Assembly (NCBI RefSeq): GCF_000729995.1
Contig: NZ_JNFG01000004.1
Location: 1 to 64,000, forward strand
Source: Caballeronia sordidicola
GTDB taxonomy: Bacteria; Pseudomonadota; Gammaproteobacteria; Burkholderiales; Burkholderiaceae
Reading direction: 5' to 3'
DNA length: 64,000 nucleotides
Shown: positions 34,765 to 44,957 of the stretch, in pieces
Numbering within the stretch: the first letter of the stretch is position 1
How the letters are laid out: each line of letters begins with the position of its first letter
Translations under genes and position numbers: made by a program
Notes under the pieces: model-generated
Databases searched by the model: none
Told to the model about the DNA's origin: nothing
What the model saw: only the letters and a program-made list of their open reading frames with translations

Positions 34765-35397
34765 ATGACGTACGCAGTAAAGGAAATTTTCTACACGTTG
34801 CAGGGCGAAGGCGCAAACGCCGGCCGTCCGGCTGTGTTTTGCCGCTTCGCCGGCTGCAATCTCTGGTCGGGTCGCGAGGAAGATCGCGCGGACGCCGTGT
34901 GCCAGTTTTGCGATACGGATTTCGTCGGCACCGATGGCGAGAACGGCGGCAAATACAAAACGCCGGCTGATCTTGTCGCCATGATTTCATTGCAATGGCC
35001 GGAAGGCGAAGCGCATAAGTTCGTGGTCTGCACAGGCGGTGAGCCAATGCTTCAGATCGACCCGCCTTTCGTCGATGCCCTGCATGCGGCCGGCTTTGAA
35101 ATGGCGATTGAAACGAACGGGTCACTGCCGGTGCTGGACAGTATCGACTGGATTTGCGTGAGCCCGAAAGCCGGCGCGCCGCTGGTGGTGACGAAGGGCA
35201 ACGAGTTGAAGGTCGTCGTGCCGCAAGACAACCAGCCGCTGGCCGATTACGCCAAGCTCGACTTCGAGTATTTCCTCGTGCAACCCATGGACGGCCCGTC
35301 GCGCGACATCAATACGAAGCTCGCTATCGACTGGTGCAAGCGGCATCCGCAATGGCGCCTGTCCATGCAGACGCACAAGTACCTGAACATCCCCTAA
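34765..35397 (+). CDS. queE: 7-carboxy-7-deazaguanine synthase (radical SAM)
   Basis: A 210-residue radical SAM enzyme that rearranges 6-carboxytetrahydropterin to 7-carboxy-7-deazaguanine. The iron-sulphur cluster motif is the Burkholderia-type variant: Cys in CNLWSGREEDRADAVCQFC, a CX14CX2C spacing instead of the standard CX3CX2C. The glycine-rich SAM motif CTGGEPML follows. Length is in the normal range. It is the second gene of queCED. Confidence 0.95.
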   Translation: MTYAVKEIFYTLQGEGANAGRPAVFCRFAGCNLWSGREEDRADAVCQFCDTDFVGTDGENGGKYKTPADLVAMISLQWPEGEAHKFVVCTGGEPMLQIDPPFVDALHAAGFEMAIETNGSLPVLDSIDWICVSPKAGAPLVVTKGNELKVVVPQDNQPLADYAKLDFEYFLVQPMDGPSRDINTKLAIDWCKRHPQWRLSMQTHKYLNIP

Positions 35398-35422
35398 CGC
35401 GAATCACCCAAGCTGAGCAGAC

Positions 35423-35869
35423 GTGCAGACGATCACCCGAAAACTCGAATTCGATGCGGGCCACCGCATCCCCGATCACCGCAGCCAGTGCCGTAACCTG
35501 CACGGTCATCGGTATGTGCTGGAAATCACGCTGCAAGGCGAAATCGTCGAAACGGAAGGCGCGCCGGATCGCGGCATGGTAATGGACTTCGCCGACGTCA
35601 AAGCGCTGGCCATGGAACATCTCGTCAACAAGTGGGACCACGCGTTTATCGTCTATGCACGCGACGAAGTCGTGCGCAGCTTTCTCGAGAAGATGGCCGA
35701 CCACAAGACCGTCGTGCTCGACCGCATTCCTACCGTTGAAAACCTTGCCGCCGAGGCGTTCCGGATTCTCTCCGAGGTCTACAACGACCATTACGGCGTC
35801 GATCTGAAGTTGAAGCGCGTGCGTCTCTACGAAACGCCGAATTGCTGGGCGGACGTCGAAGGCGTCTGA
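35423..35869 (+). CDS. queD: 6-carboxytetrahydropterin synthase
   Basis: A 148-residue PTPS-fold enzyme making 6-carboxytetrahydropterin from dihydroneopterin triphosphate, the first step in the preQ0 branch. Zinc ligands are in FDAGHRIP and LHGHRYVLEI, the catalytic Cys in HRSQCRNLHGH, and the end RLYETPNCWADV carries the conserved Glu. GTG start at 35423. It is the third gene of queCED, 25 bases behind queE. Confidence 0.95.
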   Translation: MQTITRKLEFDAGHRIPDHRSQCRNLHGHRYVLEITLQGEIVETEGAPDRGMVMDFADVKALAMEHLVNKWDHAFIVYARDEVVRSFLEKMADHKTVVLDRIPTVENLAAEAFRILSEVYNDHYGVDLKLKRVRLYETPNCWADVEGV

Positions 35870-36035
35870 CGCTTCACAGCTCTTCAAAGCGGGCTCCTGT
35901 CAGCACTCTTTTGTCACGGTATGATCTTTGGACAAGCCGCACGTTTTGTTGCGGCGCATTCCAGCGACATAGCCAATTGGAGCGAGACATGCCTGCCAGC
36001 CATCCCGCCGCGCCTGATCTACCAGGGACCACGCG

Positions 36036-36818
36036 ATGAGCACCTACACCAACCTCCTCAAACAGCGGTTCACCGAGTCCGGCACCTTGTACGGCCTGTG
36101 GCTGTCGCTCGGCAGTGCGGACGTGGCCGAAGCCGTGGCACATGCCGGTTTCGACTGGCTGTGTATCGACATGGAGCATTCCCCGAACGACAGTCATGAC
36201 GTCGTCGCGCAACTTCGTGCGATCGCCGCCGCGCACTTGCCGACCGAACCGATCGTCCGCGTGCCGGCGCATGAAGGCTGGCTGGTCAAGCGCGTGCTCG
36301 ACGCGGGCGCGCGCACCCTGATGTTCCCGAACGTGGAAACGGCGGAAGAGGCGGCGCATGTTGTGCGCCTCACGCAGTATCCGAACGCCGATGCCCGCGA
36401 TGGCCTGCGCGGCGCCGCCAGTGCCGTGCGCGCAGCGGCGTACGGAATCCGGCGTGATTACGTGAATTCGGCGAACGCACAGATATCGACGATCGTCCAG
36501 ATTGAATCCGAGCAGTCGTTAGCAAACGTGGAAGCGATCGCGGCTACGCCGGGCGTCGATTGCCTGTTCATCGGCCCCGCCGATCTGGCCGCGAGTCTCG
36601 GTCATCTTGGTGATACGAAACATCCGGACGTCCAGGCGGCTATCACGAAAATTATCGATACTGCGAAACAAGCAGGCATCGCGAGCGGCATTTTTGCGCT
36701 CGATGTCGCGAGTGCTCGGTCATATGCAGAAGCGGGTGTGAAGGCAATCGCGTTATCGGCCGATGTGGGCTGGCTGTTAAAAGCAACGCGACAGGCGTTG
36801 CAGGAGGCAAGGGCATGA
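36036..36818 (+). CDS. HpcH/HpaI-family aldolase
   Basis: A 260-residue class II (metal-dependent) pyruvate aldolase of the HpaI/GarL type. Motifs are CIDMEHSPND with the base-helping His, the metal-binding Glu in VQIESEQSL and the Asp in LFIGPADLAASLG. Such enzymes split 4-hydroxy-2-oxoacids (from hydroxyphenylacetate, glucarate or rhamnonate breakdown) into pyruvate and an aldehyde; which one cannot be said, as no other pathway gene is adjacent. Its stop overlaps the following ATG by four bases. Confidence 0.88.
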   Translation: MSTYTNLLKQRFTESGTLYGLWLSLGSADVAEAVAHAGFDWLCIDMEHSPNDSHDVVAQLRAIAAAHLPTEPIVRVPAHEGWLVKRVLDAGARTLMFPNVETAEEAAHVVRLTQYPNADARDGLRGAASAVRAAAYGIRRDYVNSANAQISTIVQIESEQSLANVEAIAATPGVDCLFIGPADLAASLGHLGDTKHPDVQAAITKIIDTAKQAGIASGIFALDVASARSYAEAGVKAIALSADVGWLLKATRQALQEARA

Positions 36819-37495
36819 AACCCGGAATATTGGGCGCAATATCAGTATCCGTAGCGTTGTTGATGGCGTGCAGTGCGGTAAGCGCACAGACGGTCAAGGG
36901 CAGTGACAAGGCGACGCAAAACGCTGTCGCCGATTACAACGCGGGCAATCTCAGCGTCGCGCGCTCGGAGTTTCTGCGTGCCGCGAAGAACGGCAGCCGT
37001 CTCGCCGAATTCAATTACGCGATGATGCTCGTGAACGGCGAAGGCGGCGCGGCCGACGTGGACGAAGGCAAGAAGTGGCTGCGCAAAGCCGCCGACGCCA
37101 ACATGACACAAGCGCAATACGTGTACGGCAAGATGTACGACGATGGCGAGTTTGTCGATCGTGATCCGGCCGAGGCACATCGCTGGTTCTTGCGGGCGGC
37201 GAACCAGGGCCATGTGTTGGCGGAGCTCGCGCTGGCGAACCAGTTCCTCGATGGCCGCGGCACGCCGCGCGACAACGCTCAAGCGTTCGTCTGGTACAAG
37301 AAGGCGGCCGAAGGCGGAGACATGACCGCGCAATACGTGGCCGGATCGTTTTACGAGCGCGGTGGCGATGGCGTTAAGAAGAACATCAACGTGGCGCGCG
37401 CCTATTACGCGGCGGCGGCGGCCCAGGGCGATCCTGCGGCGAAGCTGAAGTTCCAGCAACTCAGCGCGGAACTCGCACACGAACAGCCGCAATAA
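36815..37495 (+). CDS. Sel1-repeat (TPR-like) exported protein
   Basis: A 226-residue protein with a signal peptide (about 1-24, cleavage after AVSA) and four Sel1-like repeats of 36 residues: pieces such as GKKWLRKAADAN, AHRWFLRAANQG, AFVWYKKAAEGG and ARAYYAAAAAQG end each repeat. Sel1 arrays are protein-protein interaction scaffolds, often periplasmic in proteobacteria. The overlap with the aldolase gene suggests cotranslation. The partner and role are unknown. Confidence 0.87.
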   Translation: MKPGILGAISVSVALLMACSAVSAQTVKGSDKATQNAVADYNAGNLSVARSEFLRAAKNGSRLAEFNYAMMLVNGEGGAADVDEGKKWLRKAADANMTQAQYVYGKMYDDGEFVDRDPAEAHRWFLRAANQGHVLAELALANQFLDGRGTPRDNAQAFVWYKKAAEGGDMTAQYVAGSFYERGGDGVKKNINVARAYYAAAAAQGDPAAKLKFQQLSAELAHEQPQ

Positions 37496-37499
37496 AACA

Positions 37500-37536
37500 A
37501 AAGCCCACGATGATGGATCAATTCATCGTGGGCTTT
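37500..37536. terminator. Bidirectional terminator between Sel1 gene and mrdB
   Basis: AAAGCCCACGATGA and TCATCGTGGGCTTT, 14-base perfect arms with A-run before and T-run after, between converging genes. Confidence 0.88.
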
Positions 37537-37572
37537 ACTTAAGCATAAGCACCGGATCGCTTAGGAAAAACG

Positions 37573-38730
37573 CTAGCTCTTCATCAGCCGCTTTTGCCGT
37601 GACACGCTCATGATCAGCCCCACCGCAACGCCGAGCGTTGTCAGCGCGGTTCCACCGTAACTCATGAACGGCAATGGCACGCCGACCACCGGCAAGATCC
37701 CGCTCACCATCCCAATATTCACGAACGCGTAAGTAAAGAACGCCATGGTCAGCGATCCGGCCAGCAGGCGTCCGAACAGCGTCGCCCCGGCCGCCGCGAT
37801 AAACAGCCCTCGCGCGATCAACGCCATGTAAAGGAATAGCAGCACAAGCCCGCCCGCGAGCCCGAACTCCTCCGAAAACACCGCGAAAATGAAGTCGGTA
37901 TGTTTTTCAGGGATGAACTCCAGATGCGACTGCGTACCCTTTAGCCAGCCTTTTCCGAAGGTCCCGCCCGAGCCGATCGCAATGACGGCCTGAATAGTGT
38001 GAAAGCCTTTGCCGAGCGGATCGGAGGTTGGATCCAGCAGCGTGCAGATGCGATGCTTCTGGTAATCGTGCATCAGCGGCCAGTTCACTTCCGGCTGGCA
38101 AATGCGCTCCTGGAATACGCCGATACTCGCGACCATGAGCACAGCCGCCACGAGCACCGGCACGATCAGCTTGAAACTCAAGCCCGCGAAATAGATCACG
38201 AAGAGGCCGGCCGCGAACACGAGCACGGCGGTGCCGAGGTCCGGCTGCTTGGCGATGATCGCGACCGGCAGGATCAGGATGATGAAGCCGACGATGTAAT
38301 CCCACCATCGGATGCCGCCCTCGCGCCGCTGGAAATACCAAGCGAGCATGAGTGGCATCGCAATCTTCATGATCTCCGAGGGCTGGATCACCACGCCCAC
38401 GTTCAGCCAGCGTTTCGCGCCTTTGCGTGTCAGCCCGAAGGTGGCGACCGCGATCAGCAGCGCCATGCCGATGGTGTAAAGCGGCACGGCGAAACGCATC
38501 AGCGTGGGCGGCGGCACGTTGGCGAGAATCCACATCAGCCCGAACGTCAGCATGATGTTACGCAACTGATCTTCTACGCGGCCGGGGACATCGAGGCTCG
38601 CGCTGTACAGCGTCACGATGCCCACGCACAGCAGCAGGAACACAATCAGCGCGAGCGGTTTATCGAAGCCCGCGAACATGCGCTTCGCGCGTTCGAGCCA
38701 GACGCGCTTGTCGAATTGCAGCGCTTGCAT
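37573..38730 (-). CDS. mrdB: Peptidoglycan polymerase RodA
   Basis: A 385-residue SEDS-family glycosyltransferase with about ten spans that polymerises glycan strands for lateral growth. It has the PDLGTAVLV segment with the catalytic Asp in the large periplasmic loop region, IGSGGTFGKGWLKGTQSHL, and the C-terminal signature GVPLPFMSYGGTALTTLG. It is the last gene of the mreBCD-mrdAB block, 12 bases after mrdA. Confidence 0.95.
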   Translation of the reverse strand: MQALQFDKRVWLERAKRMFAGFDKPLALIVFLLLCVGIVTLYSASLDVPGRVEDQLRNIMLTFGLMWILANVPPPTLMRFAVPLYTIGMALLIAVATFGLTRKGAKRWLNVGVVIQPSEIMKIAMPLMLAWYFQRREGGIRWWDYIVGFIILILPVAIIAKQPDLGTAVLVFAAGLFVIYFAGLSFKLIVPVLVAAVLMVASIGVFQERICQPEVNWPLMHDYQKHRICTLLDPTSDPLGKGFHTIQAVIAIGSGGTFGKGWLKGTQSHLEFIPEKHTDFIFAVFSEEFGLAGGLVLLFLYMALIARGLFIAAAGATLFGRLLAGSLTMAFFTYAFVNIGMVSGILPVVGVPLPFMSYGGTALTTLGVAVGLIMSVSRQKRLMKS

Positions 38731-38742
38731 GGCGATTCTCCT

Positions 38743-41205
38743 TTACTCGTCGATGCCGCCAGACGGCGTCAACGTCTGGATGGCGCTTTTGCCGGTGTTG
38801 CGCGGGATCGCGGCGGTCGGCGCCGGTTCTTTCGGTCGCGGCGGGGGCGTGGGTGCTGCCGGCGCCTTGCGGACCTCGGCGGTGCGGGTTGTTTCTTTCG
38901 CGTTGGCCGTGGCCGAAGTTTTCGTTTCGGTCGCCGGGCGCGCTGTTTCGCGCGCTTCGGTGATGATAGGCGCGACCGGCACGCGCGGCGCTTCGAGCGC
39001 GCGCAGCATGCTCGGCGCGACAGGAACGGCCGATGCAGCCGGCACACTCGATGCCGCTGCTGGCCCACTGCTCGCAGGCGCAGACGCAGACGCAGCCGCA
39101 GCCGTTGCCGCCGCCGAATCAGACGCCGCCGCGCCAGCGCTCGCACTTGCCGCCGCCGGACCGGACGCTGCCAGTGGCTTGAACGCCGGCGACGCACCCG
39201 CCACCGAGGCTGGCAGCGCCGCGTCCAACGGGCTTTGCGCGCCGCCAATCACCGGTGCATTCGCATCTTCCGTCGCTGATGCCGCTGCCGCTACAGCCGC
39301 CGCTTCCGCGCCCGGTTTCAACCGGTCGACGAGATAATAATCGAGCACTTTCCGAGCGATCGGGCCCGCCGATTCCGCACCCCAGCCGCCGTTTTCCACG
39401 ATCAACGCAACCGCGATAGTCGGATGGTCAGCCGGCGCGAACGCAATAAACAACGCGTGATCGCGCAGACGTTCCGCGATCGCGCTGTGCGAATAATTCG
39501 CGCCTTGCAGCGAATAAACCTGCGCCGTCCCGGTTTTGCCGGCCGCTTGATAGGGCGCGCCGCGGAAGATCTTGGCGCCCGTACCAGTAGTCACCACGCC
39601 TTCCATGGCACGCTTGATGAAGTCGACATCCGCCTGCTTGACCGCAATTTTGTCGCTCGGATCGCGTACGGTGACGCGGACCGCCTTGCTGATCGGATTC
39701 TCGACTTCCTTGACCAAGTGCGGCTTCATGACCACACCGTCGTTCGCGAGCGTCGCCGTGGCGTGCGCGAGTTGCAGGATCGTGAACGAGTTATAACCCT
39801 GCCCAATACCCAGGCTGATCGTCTCGCCTTCATACCAGCGCTGCTGTTCCGGCTTCCGATACGCTTTCTTTTTCCACTCGGTGGACGGAAGAATGCCGCG
39901 CGCTTCGCCGTTTATATCGATACCCGTGATCTGGCCGAATCCCCACGGTTTCATGAAACCGGCCATCGCGTTCACGCCGAGATCGTGCGCCAGCATGTAG
40001 AAATAGGTGTCGTTGGACACCACGATCGCGCGGTTCATGTCGACCCAGCCCTGACCTGCGCGCACGTCGTTGCGGAAGGTGTGACCGCCGAACGTGTACG
40101 AACCCGGGTCCTGGAAACCCCAGCTGGTTGTGCGCTTGTGCAGCGTCAGTGCGGCCAGCGCCATGAACGGCTTGTAGGTGGAACCAGGCGGATAGGTGCC
40201 GTGCAGCGGGCGGTTCAGCAGCGGATGATCGGGCGAATTGTTGAGCGAATCCCAGGTCTGCTGGTCGATGCCATCGACGAAGGAATTCGGGTCGAAACTG
40301 GGTGCCGATACGAACGCGAGTACATCGCCCGTCGCCGGTTCGATAGCGACCAGCGCACCGCGCTTGCCCGCGAACGCCTGCTCGGCGACCTGCTGCAACG
40401 CGATATCCAGCGACAACACCAGGTTATTCCCCGGCGTAGCCTGCGTGCGCGACAACGTGCGCACGGGCCGGCCACCGGCAGTGACTTCCACTTCCTCGAA
40501 GCCGGTCAGGCCATGCAGCTCGGTTTCGTAGCTCTGTTCCACACCAATCTTGCCGATGTAGTCCGTGCCCTTGTAGTTGTTCGCGTCCACACGGGGATCG
40601 TAGTGATCGGTGTCGGCGTCGTTCTGGTCGCTCGCTTCGTCGATACGTTCCTGATCGCGCTGCGAAATCCGCCCGATATAGCCGATCACATGTGCCGCCG
40701 TGGGTCCGAGCGGGTATTGCCGGAACAGCCGCGCGCGCACTTCCACGCCCGGAAAGCGGAACCGCTGTGCGGTGAAACGGGCGACTTCTTCGTCGGTTAA
40801 GCGGGTGCGAATCGGCAGGCTCTCGAAATTCTTCGAGTCCTCCAGCAGCTTTTTAAAACGCCGCCGGTCGCGCTGATCGACGGGAATCACCGTCGCGATG
40901 CGGTCGATTTCATCGTCGAGCGTGGTGTTGATCTTCGATGGCGTGATTTCCAGCGTATAAGCCGAATAATTCTTCGCCAGCACCACGCCGTTGCGGTCGG
41001 TGATGATGCCGCGGTTCGGCACGATGGGCGCGACCGAGATGCGGTTTTCATCGGCCTGCAGCGAGTATTTGCTGAAATGCCAGACCTGCAGATACAGGAA
41101 GCGCACGCCGATCAGCCCGAAACAGACGAACACGAACAGGCCGGCGGCAGCCACACGCAGGCGAAACTTCGATAACTGTTGTTCGGCGTTCTGAAATTCG
41201 GTCAT
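38743..41205 (-). CDS. mrdA: Penicillin-binding protein 2, with a long low-complexity tail
   Basis: An 820-residue class B transpeptidase for cell elongation. It has one N-terminal span (about 17-38), a dimerisation domain and the transpeptidase domain with SxxK in PPGSTYKPF, SxN in VSNDTY and KTG in AGKTGTAQV. Compared with Escherichia coli PBP2 (633) it carries some 170 additional residues after the catalytic domain, dominated by Ala, Ser, Pro and Thr, with many AAA/ASA runs. The tail faces the periplasm; its function is unknown. It overlaps no neighbour but is 12 bases before mrdB. Confidence 0.95.
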   Translation of the reverse strand: MTEFQNAEQQLSKFRLRVAAAGLFVFVCFGLIGVRFLYLQVWHFSKYSLQADENRISVAPIVPNRGIITDRNGVVLAKNYSAYTLEITPSKINTTLDDEIDRIATVIPVDQRDRRRFKKLLEDSKNFESLPIRTRLTDEEVARFTAQRFRFPGVEVRARLFRQYPLGPTAAHVIGYIGRISQRDQERIDEASDQNDADTDHYDPRVDANNYKGTDYIGKIGVEQSYETELHGLTGFEEVEVTAGGRPVRTLSRTQATPGNNLVLSLDIALQQVAEQAFAGKRGALVAIEPATGDVLAFVSAPSFDPNSFVDGIDQQTWDSLNNSPDHPLLNRPLHGTYPPGSTYKPFMALAALTLHKRTTSWGFQDPGSYTFGGHTFRNDVRAGQGWVDMNRAIVVSNDTYFYMLAHDLGVNAMAGFMKPWGFGQITGIDINGEARGILPSTEWKKKAYRKPEQQRWYEGETISLGIGQGYNSFTILQLAHATATLANDGVVMKPHLVKEVENPISKAVRVTVRDPSDKIAVKQADVDFIKRAMEGVVTTGTGAKIFRGAPYQAAGKTGTAQVYSLQGANYSHSAIAERLRDHALFIAFAPADHPTIAVALIVENGGWGAESAGPIARKVLDYYLVDRLKPGAEAAAVAAAASATEDANAPVIGGAQSPLDAALPASVAGASPAFKPLAASGPAAASASAGAAASDSAAATAAAASASAPASSGPAAASSVPAASAVPVAPSMLRALEAPRVPVAPIITEARETARPATETKTSATANAKETTRTAEVRKAPAAPTPPPRPKEPAPTAAIPRNTGKSAIQTLTPSGGIDE

Positions 41206-41277
41206 GCAATGTTCGCGGGGACCGCGTGTGTGGCGTGCAGCGGTTGCAGCAGGCGCTTAGTTAACTTGTTAGTCAAC

Positions 41278-41790
41278 TCAGATTGGCCGCGTGTCGTCGG
41301 GATCGGTGGCGCGGCGCTGCGGAATCAGCAGCAGGAAACTTGCGACCGGCCACAAGATAGCCTCCACGAACCCGTCGATCAGATAACCCCAGCCGGGAAA
41401 AGCCGCGCCCGTCAGCAGGCGGATCACGAACGGCACGATCTGCGCGCCGATCAGCAAAGGCGCGACCACGAACGTTTGCACCGGCAGAGACATCCACAAT
41501 ACGCGCCTGTGGATCGTGATGGCGCCATACGACAACAGCGTATACGCGAGCGCGTGCTCACCGAGCAGACTGGCATTGTGAACGTCCATGAGCATGCCCA
41601 GCATGAACGCGATACCCATGCCCACGCGGCGTGGCTGATGGACGTTCCAGAACAGCAGCACGACCGCGACGAAATCCGGGATGCCGAAGGTTCTGCCCCA
41701 AGGCATCAGGTTCAACAGGAACGCTGCCGCCAGACTGAACGTAATGAAGTACGGATTGACCGGCTGCAGGATGTATTGCGGACGGTTCAT
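41278..41790 (-). CDS. mreD: Rod shape-determining protein MreD
   Basis: A 170-residue, five- to six-span inner-membrane protein of the elongasome. Its N-terminus (LQPVNPYFITFSLAAAFLLNLMPWG) is typical of betaproteobacterial MreD. The ATG overlaps the mreC stop by four bases (ATGA). It lies between mreC and mrdA in the same leftward block. Confidence 0.93.
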   Translation of the reverse strand: MNRPQYILQPVNPYFITFSLAAAFLLNLMPWGRTFGIPDFVAVVLLFWNVHQPRRVGMGIAFMLGMLMDVHNASLLGEHALAYTLLSYGAITIHRRVLWMSLPVQTFVVAPLLIGAQIVPFVIRLLTGAAFPGWGYLIDGFVEAILWPVASFLLLIPQRRATDPDDTRPI

Positions 41791-42893
41791 GGTGCTACTC
41801 CGGGCGCGGGCTTGCGGACAGGTTCAGCTTTCCTGGCGTGCTCGGATTTTTCAGCTTTCTTCACGGCGGCGGGTTCGGTTTTCTTCACTGCCGCCGGCGG
41901 TTCAGGTTTTTTCGCGGCGGGCGTACTCGCCGCAGCGGCAGCCGCAGGGGCGGCCGCGCTGGCGCTTTTCGCCGGCGCCGCCTTGCCCTTCTTGCCCTTG
42001 TTGTCCTTCGCTTCCTTGGCCGCGGCCGCTTCCTCGGCTTCTTCCGGATTTGGCGGCTGGTTGATCTCGTAGTGCAGCACAAGCAACTGGCGCGCACCGC
42101 GGACCGGTGCGACCGGCAGGCAGACTACGCGGGCGAATGCGGTATCCGCTTGTTTATCGACGCGAACCACTTTCGCCACCGGCAATCCCGGCGGGTAAAT
42201 GCCGTCCAGACCACTGGTCACGAGTTCGTCGCCGGTTTGTACGTCGGCGCTGATGGGCACGAAACGCAGATCGAGCGTGTCGCCCTTCGGCGTGCCGTAG
42301 ATCACGCTGCGCAATCCGGTCCGTACGATCTGCACGGGCACGGCCTCGTCTTTGTCGGAGAGCAGCGTGACTTCCGATTGCAGCGGAAACACACGCGTGA
42401 CCTGTCCGATGACGCCGTCTTCGTTCACCACCGGCGCGCCGTTCTGGATACCTTGCTGCGAACCCTTGCCGATCACGACTTTCTGCGTGAAGGGATCGCG
42501 GGTGTCGTACTGGACTTCGACCGGTGTGGTTTTCGTACTGGCCCGCGAGCCGAGCTCGAGCAGCGAGCGAAGATGCGCGTTCTCGGCGGTGAGCTGGGTC
42601 GCGTCACCTGCTTTCACCGACAACTCGAGGTTCTTTTCTTTCAGCTTGCCGTTCTCAGTGCGCAGGGTGGCGCTGGTGACGGCCAGGTCGGCCGCACCCA
42701 TGAAAATATCGCGCGGTACGAGCGCCGCGCGCTGCAGCGGATACAAACCCGCTCCCAGCACGCCGCGCACGATCTCGAGCGTGTTGAAGCGGGCGTCAGA
42801 GATCAGCAGGGCGAGGGCAAGCACCACGAAGAAGATCAATCGCGCGAGAGCGGATGGACCTTGCTTAAATAGTGGCGGCGGACTGTATTCCAT
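41787..42893 (-). CDS. mreC: Rod shape-determining protein MreC
   Basis: A 368-residue protein with one span (about 17-38), a coiled coil (about 65-105, TLRTENGKLKEKNLEL, ENAHLRSLLELG) and the periplasmic double beta-barrel (about 110-270). It scaffolds PBP2-RodA. The last 75 residues are a Lys/Ala/Pro-rich low-complexity tail, longer than in Escherichia coli. It is separated from mreB by about 200 bases without a supported gene. Confidence 0.94.
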   Translation of the reverse strand: MEYSPPPLFKQGPSALARLIFFVVLALALLISDARFNTLEIVRGVLGAGLYPLQRAALVPRDIFMGAADLAVTSATLRTENGKLKEKNLELSVKAGDATQLTAENAHLRSLLELGSRASTKTTPVEVQYDTRDPFTQKVVIGKGSQQGIQNGAPVVNEDGVIGQVTRVFPLQSEVTLLSDKDEAVPVQIVRTGLRSVIYGTPKGDTLDLRFVPISADVQTGDELVTSGLDGIYPPGLPVAKVVRVDKQADTAFARVVCLPVAPVRGARQLLVLHYEINQPPNPEEAEEAAAAKEAKDNKGKKGKAAPAKSASAAAPAAAAAASTPAAKKPEPPAAVKKTEPAAVKKAEKSEHARKAEPVRKPAPGVAP

Positions 42894-43092
42894 GGTCGGC
42901 GCCGAGGGCGTGATCGGTTGGTTCGATGCTGCGGGTCCGCGTGGGGGCGCGGCCCTGCCCAGCGCTGTTCGCCGCGGCCCGGATCAAGCCGGACCACGTG
43001 AACCATTGCGCAAGTCGCATACTTCGCGCACGTCGCCGTTGTTGCCTTGAGCGAGTGCGTGCTGTTGGCGCCTTGATGAAAGGCGTCAAGGC

Positions 43093-44136
<1,044 letters not shown>

Positions 44137-44527
44137 TCAAAATCCTGTCTCGCTGGGAGCCGTGCCTCGCTTCGAGCGCCAAAGGACGGCAGCGGAAAAA
44201 AATGACAGCCTGCAGCGGGACCCATTCTTGGCCACGCAAATTGCAAGACTGCGGAGAAATCTACCGGAGGATGCAAGCGAACCAGGCGTGCACTTTTCTT
44301 AAAAATCTGAAACTAAGAACGGGCCGCTGGTAAGTCGATCCGGATTTGGGTCGAACGCGTAATGATACCTTATAATTTTGGGGTGTTCGTAGGAAAAGGG
44401 CGGTACATTTTGCCACCGTCAAGCCTGCTTTTAAGGGCTCCTTTATCTCGAATTGGGGTCTCTCTTCTAGATGCTCTTGCAGTCGCGCTGTTTATCAGCG
44501 TGTAAGTCGAAAAAAACCGGTGATCGA
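44137..44527. promoter_or_regulatory. Divergent mreB / gatC promoter region
   Basis: About 390 bases between divergent operons, AT-richer than its surroundings. TATAAT at 44371-44376 is a perfect -10 hexamer for rightward (gatC) transcription, with only a poor -35 (TTGGGT near 44346). No supported gene lies here. Confidence 0.4.
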
Positions 44528-44827
44528 ATGTCTCTGACCCTGACCGATGTAAAACGCATTGCACACCTCGCACGGCTCGAATTGCCCGAGCAAGAAGCCG
44601 AACCCACGCTGGCGCGGCTGAACGACTTCTTCGGTCTCGTCGAGCAAATGCAGGCGGTGGATACCACGGGTATCGAACCGCTTGCTCATCCGATCGAACA
44701 GATCGAGAAAGCCGAGCTGCGTTTGCGAAATGACGTTGTTACAGAGCATGTAAACCGCGAAGAGTTCCAACGGCCCGCGCCCGCCGTGCGCGATGGGTTG
44801 TATCTCGTGCCTAAAGTGATCGAATGA
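44528..44827 (+). CDS. gatC: Asp-tRNA(Asn)/Glu-tRNA(Gln) amidotransferase subunit C
   Basis: A 99-residue protein with the family's N-terminal helix ([17 protein letters not shown]) and C-terminal strap ([24 protein letters not shown]). GatC stabilises GatA and links it to GatB. ATG 44528 is chosen because the conserved protein starts there; a start 19 codons upstream would add an unrelated leader. gatA follows after 130 bases, then gatB. Confidence 0.94.
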   Translation: MSLTLTDVKRIAHLARLELPEQEAEPTLARLNDFFGLVEQMQAVDTTGIEPLAHPIEQIEKAELRLRNDVVTEHVNREEFQRPAPAVRDGLYLVPKVIE

Positions 44828-44957
44828 ACGTCGTGCTTTGAGTTGCGCCTCCGAGGCAATGTAATTGAGGCACTGCAATATACGTACGAAAAGCACGAAA
44901 ACAAAAAGGCGCGCGGGACCCGATATCGGGCATCCGGCGCCCATCAGGAAGAACGCA

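Noticed and set aside
37999-39279. A 426-codon plus-strand frame opposite mrdB and mrdA
   Set aside because: Composition is dominated by Arg and His, the usual antisense shadow of high-GC3 genes; the opposite strand carries RodA and PBP2.
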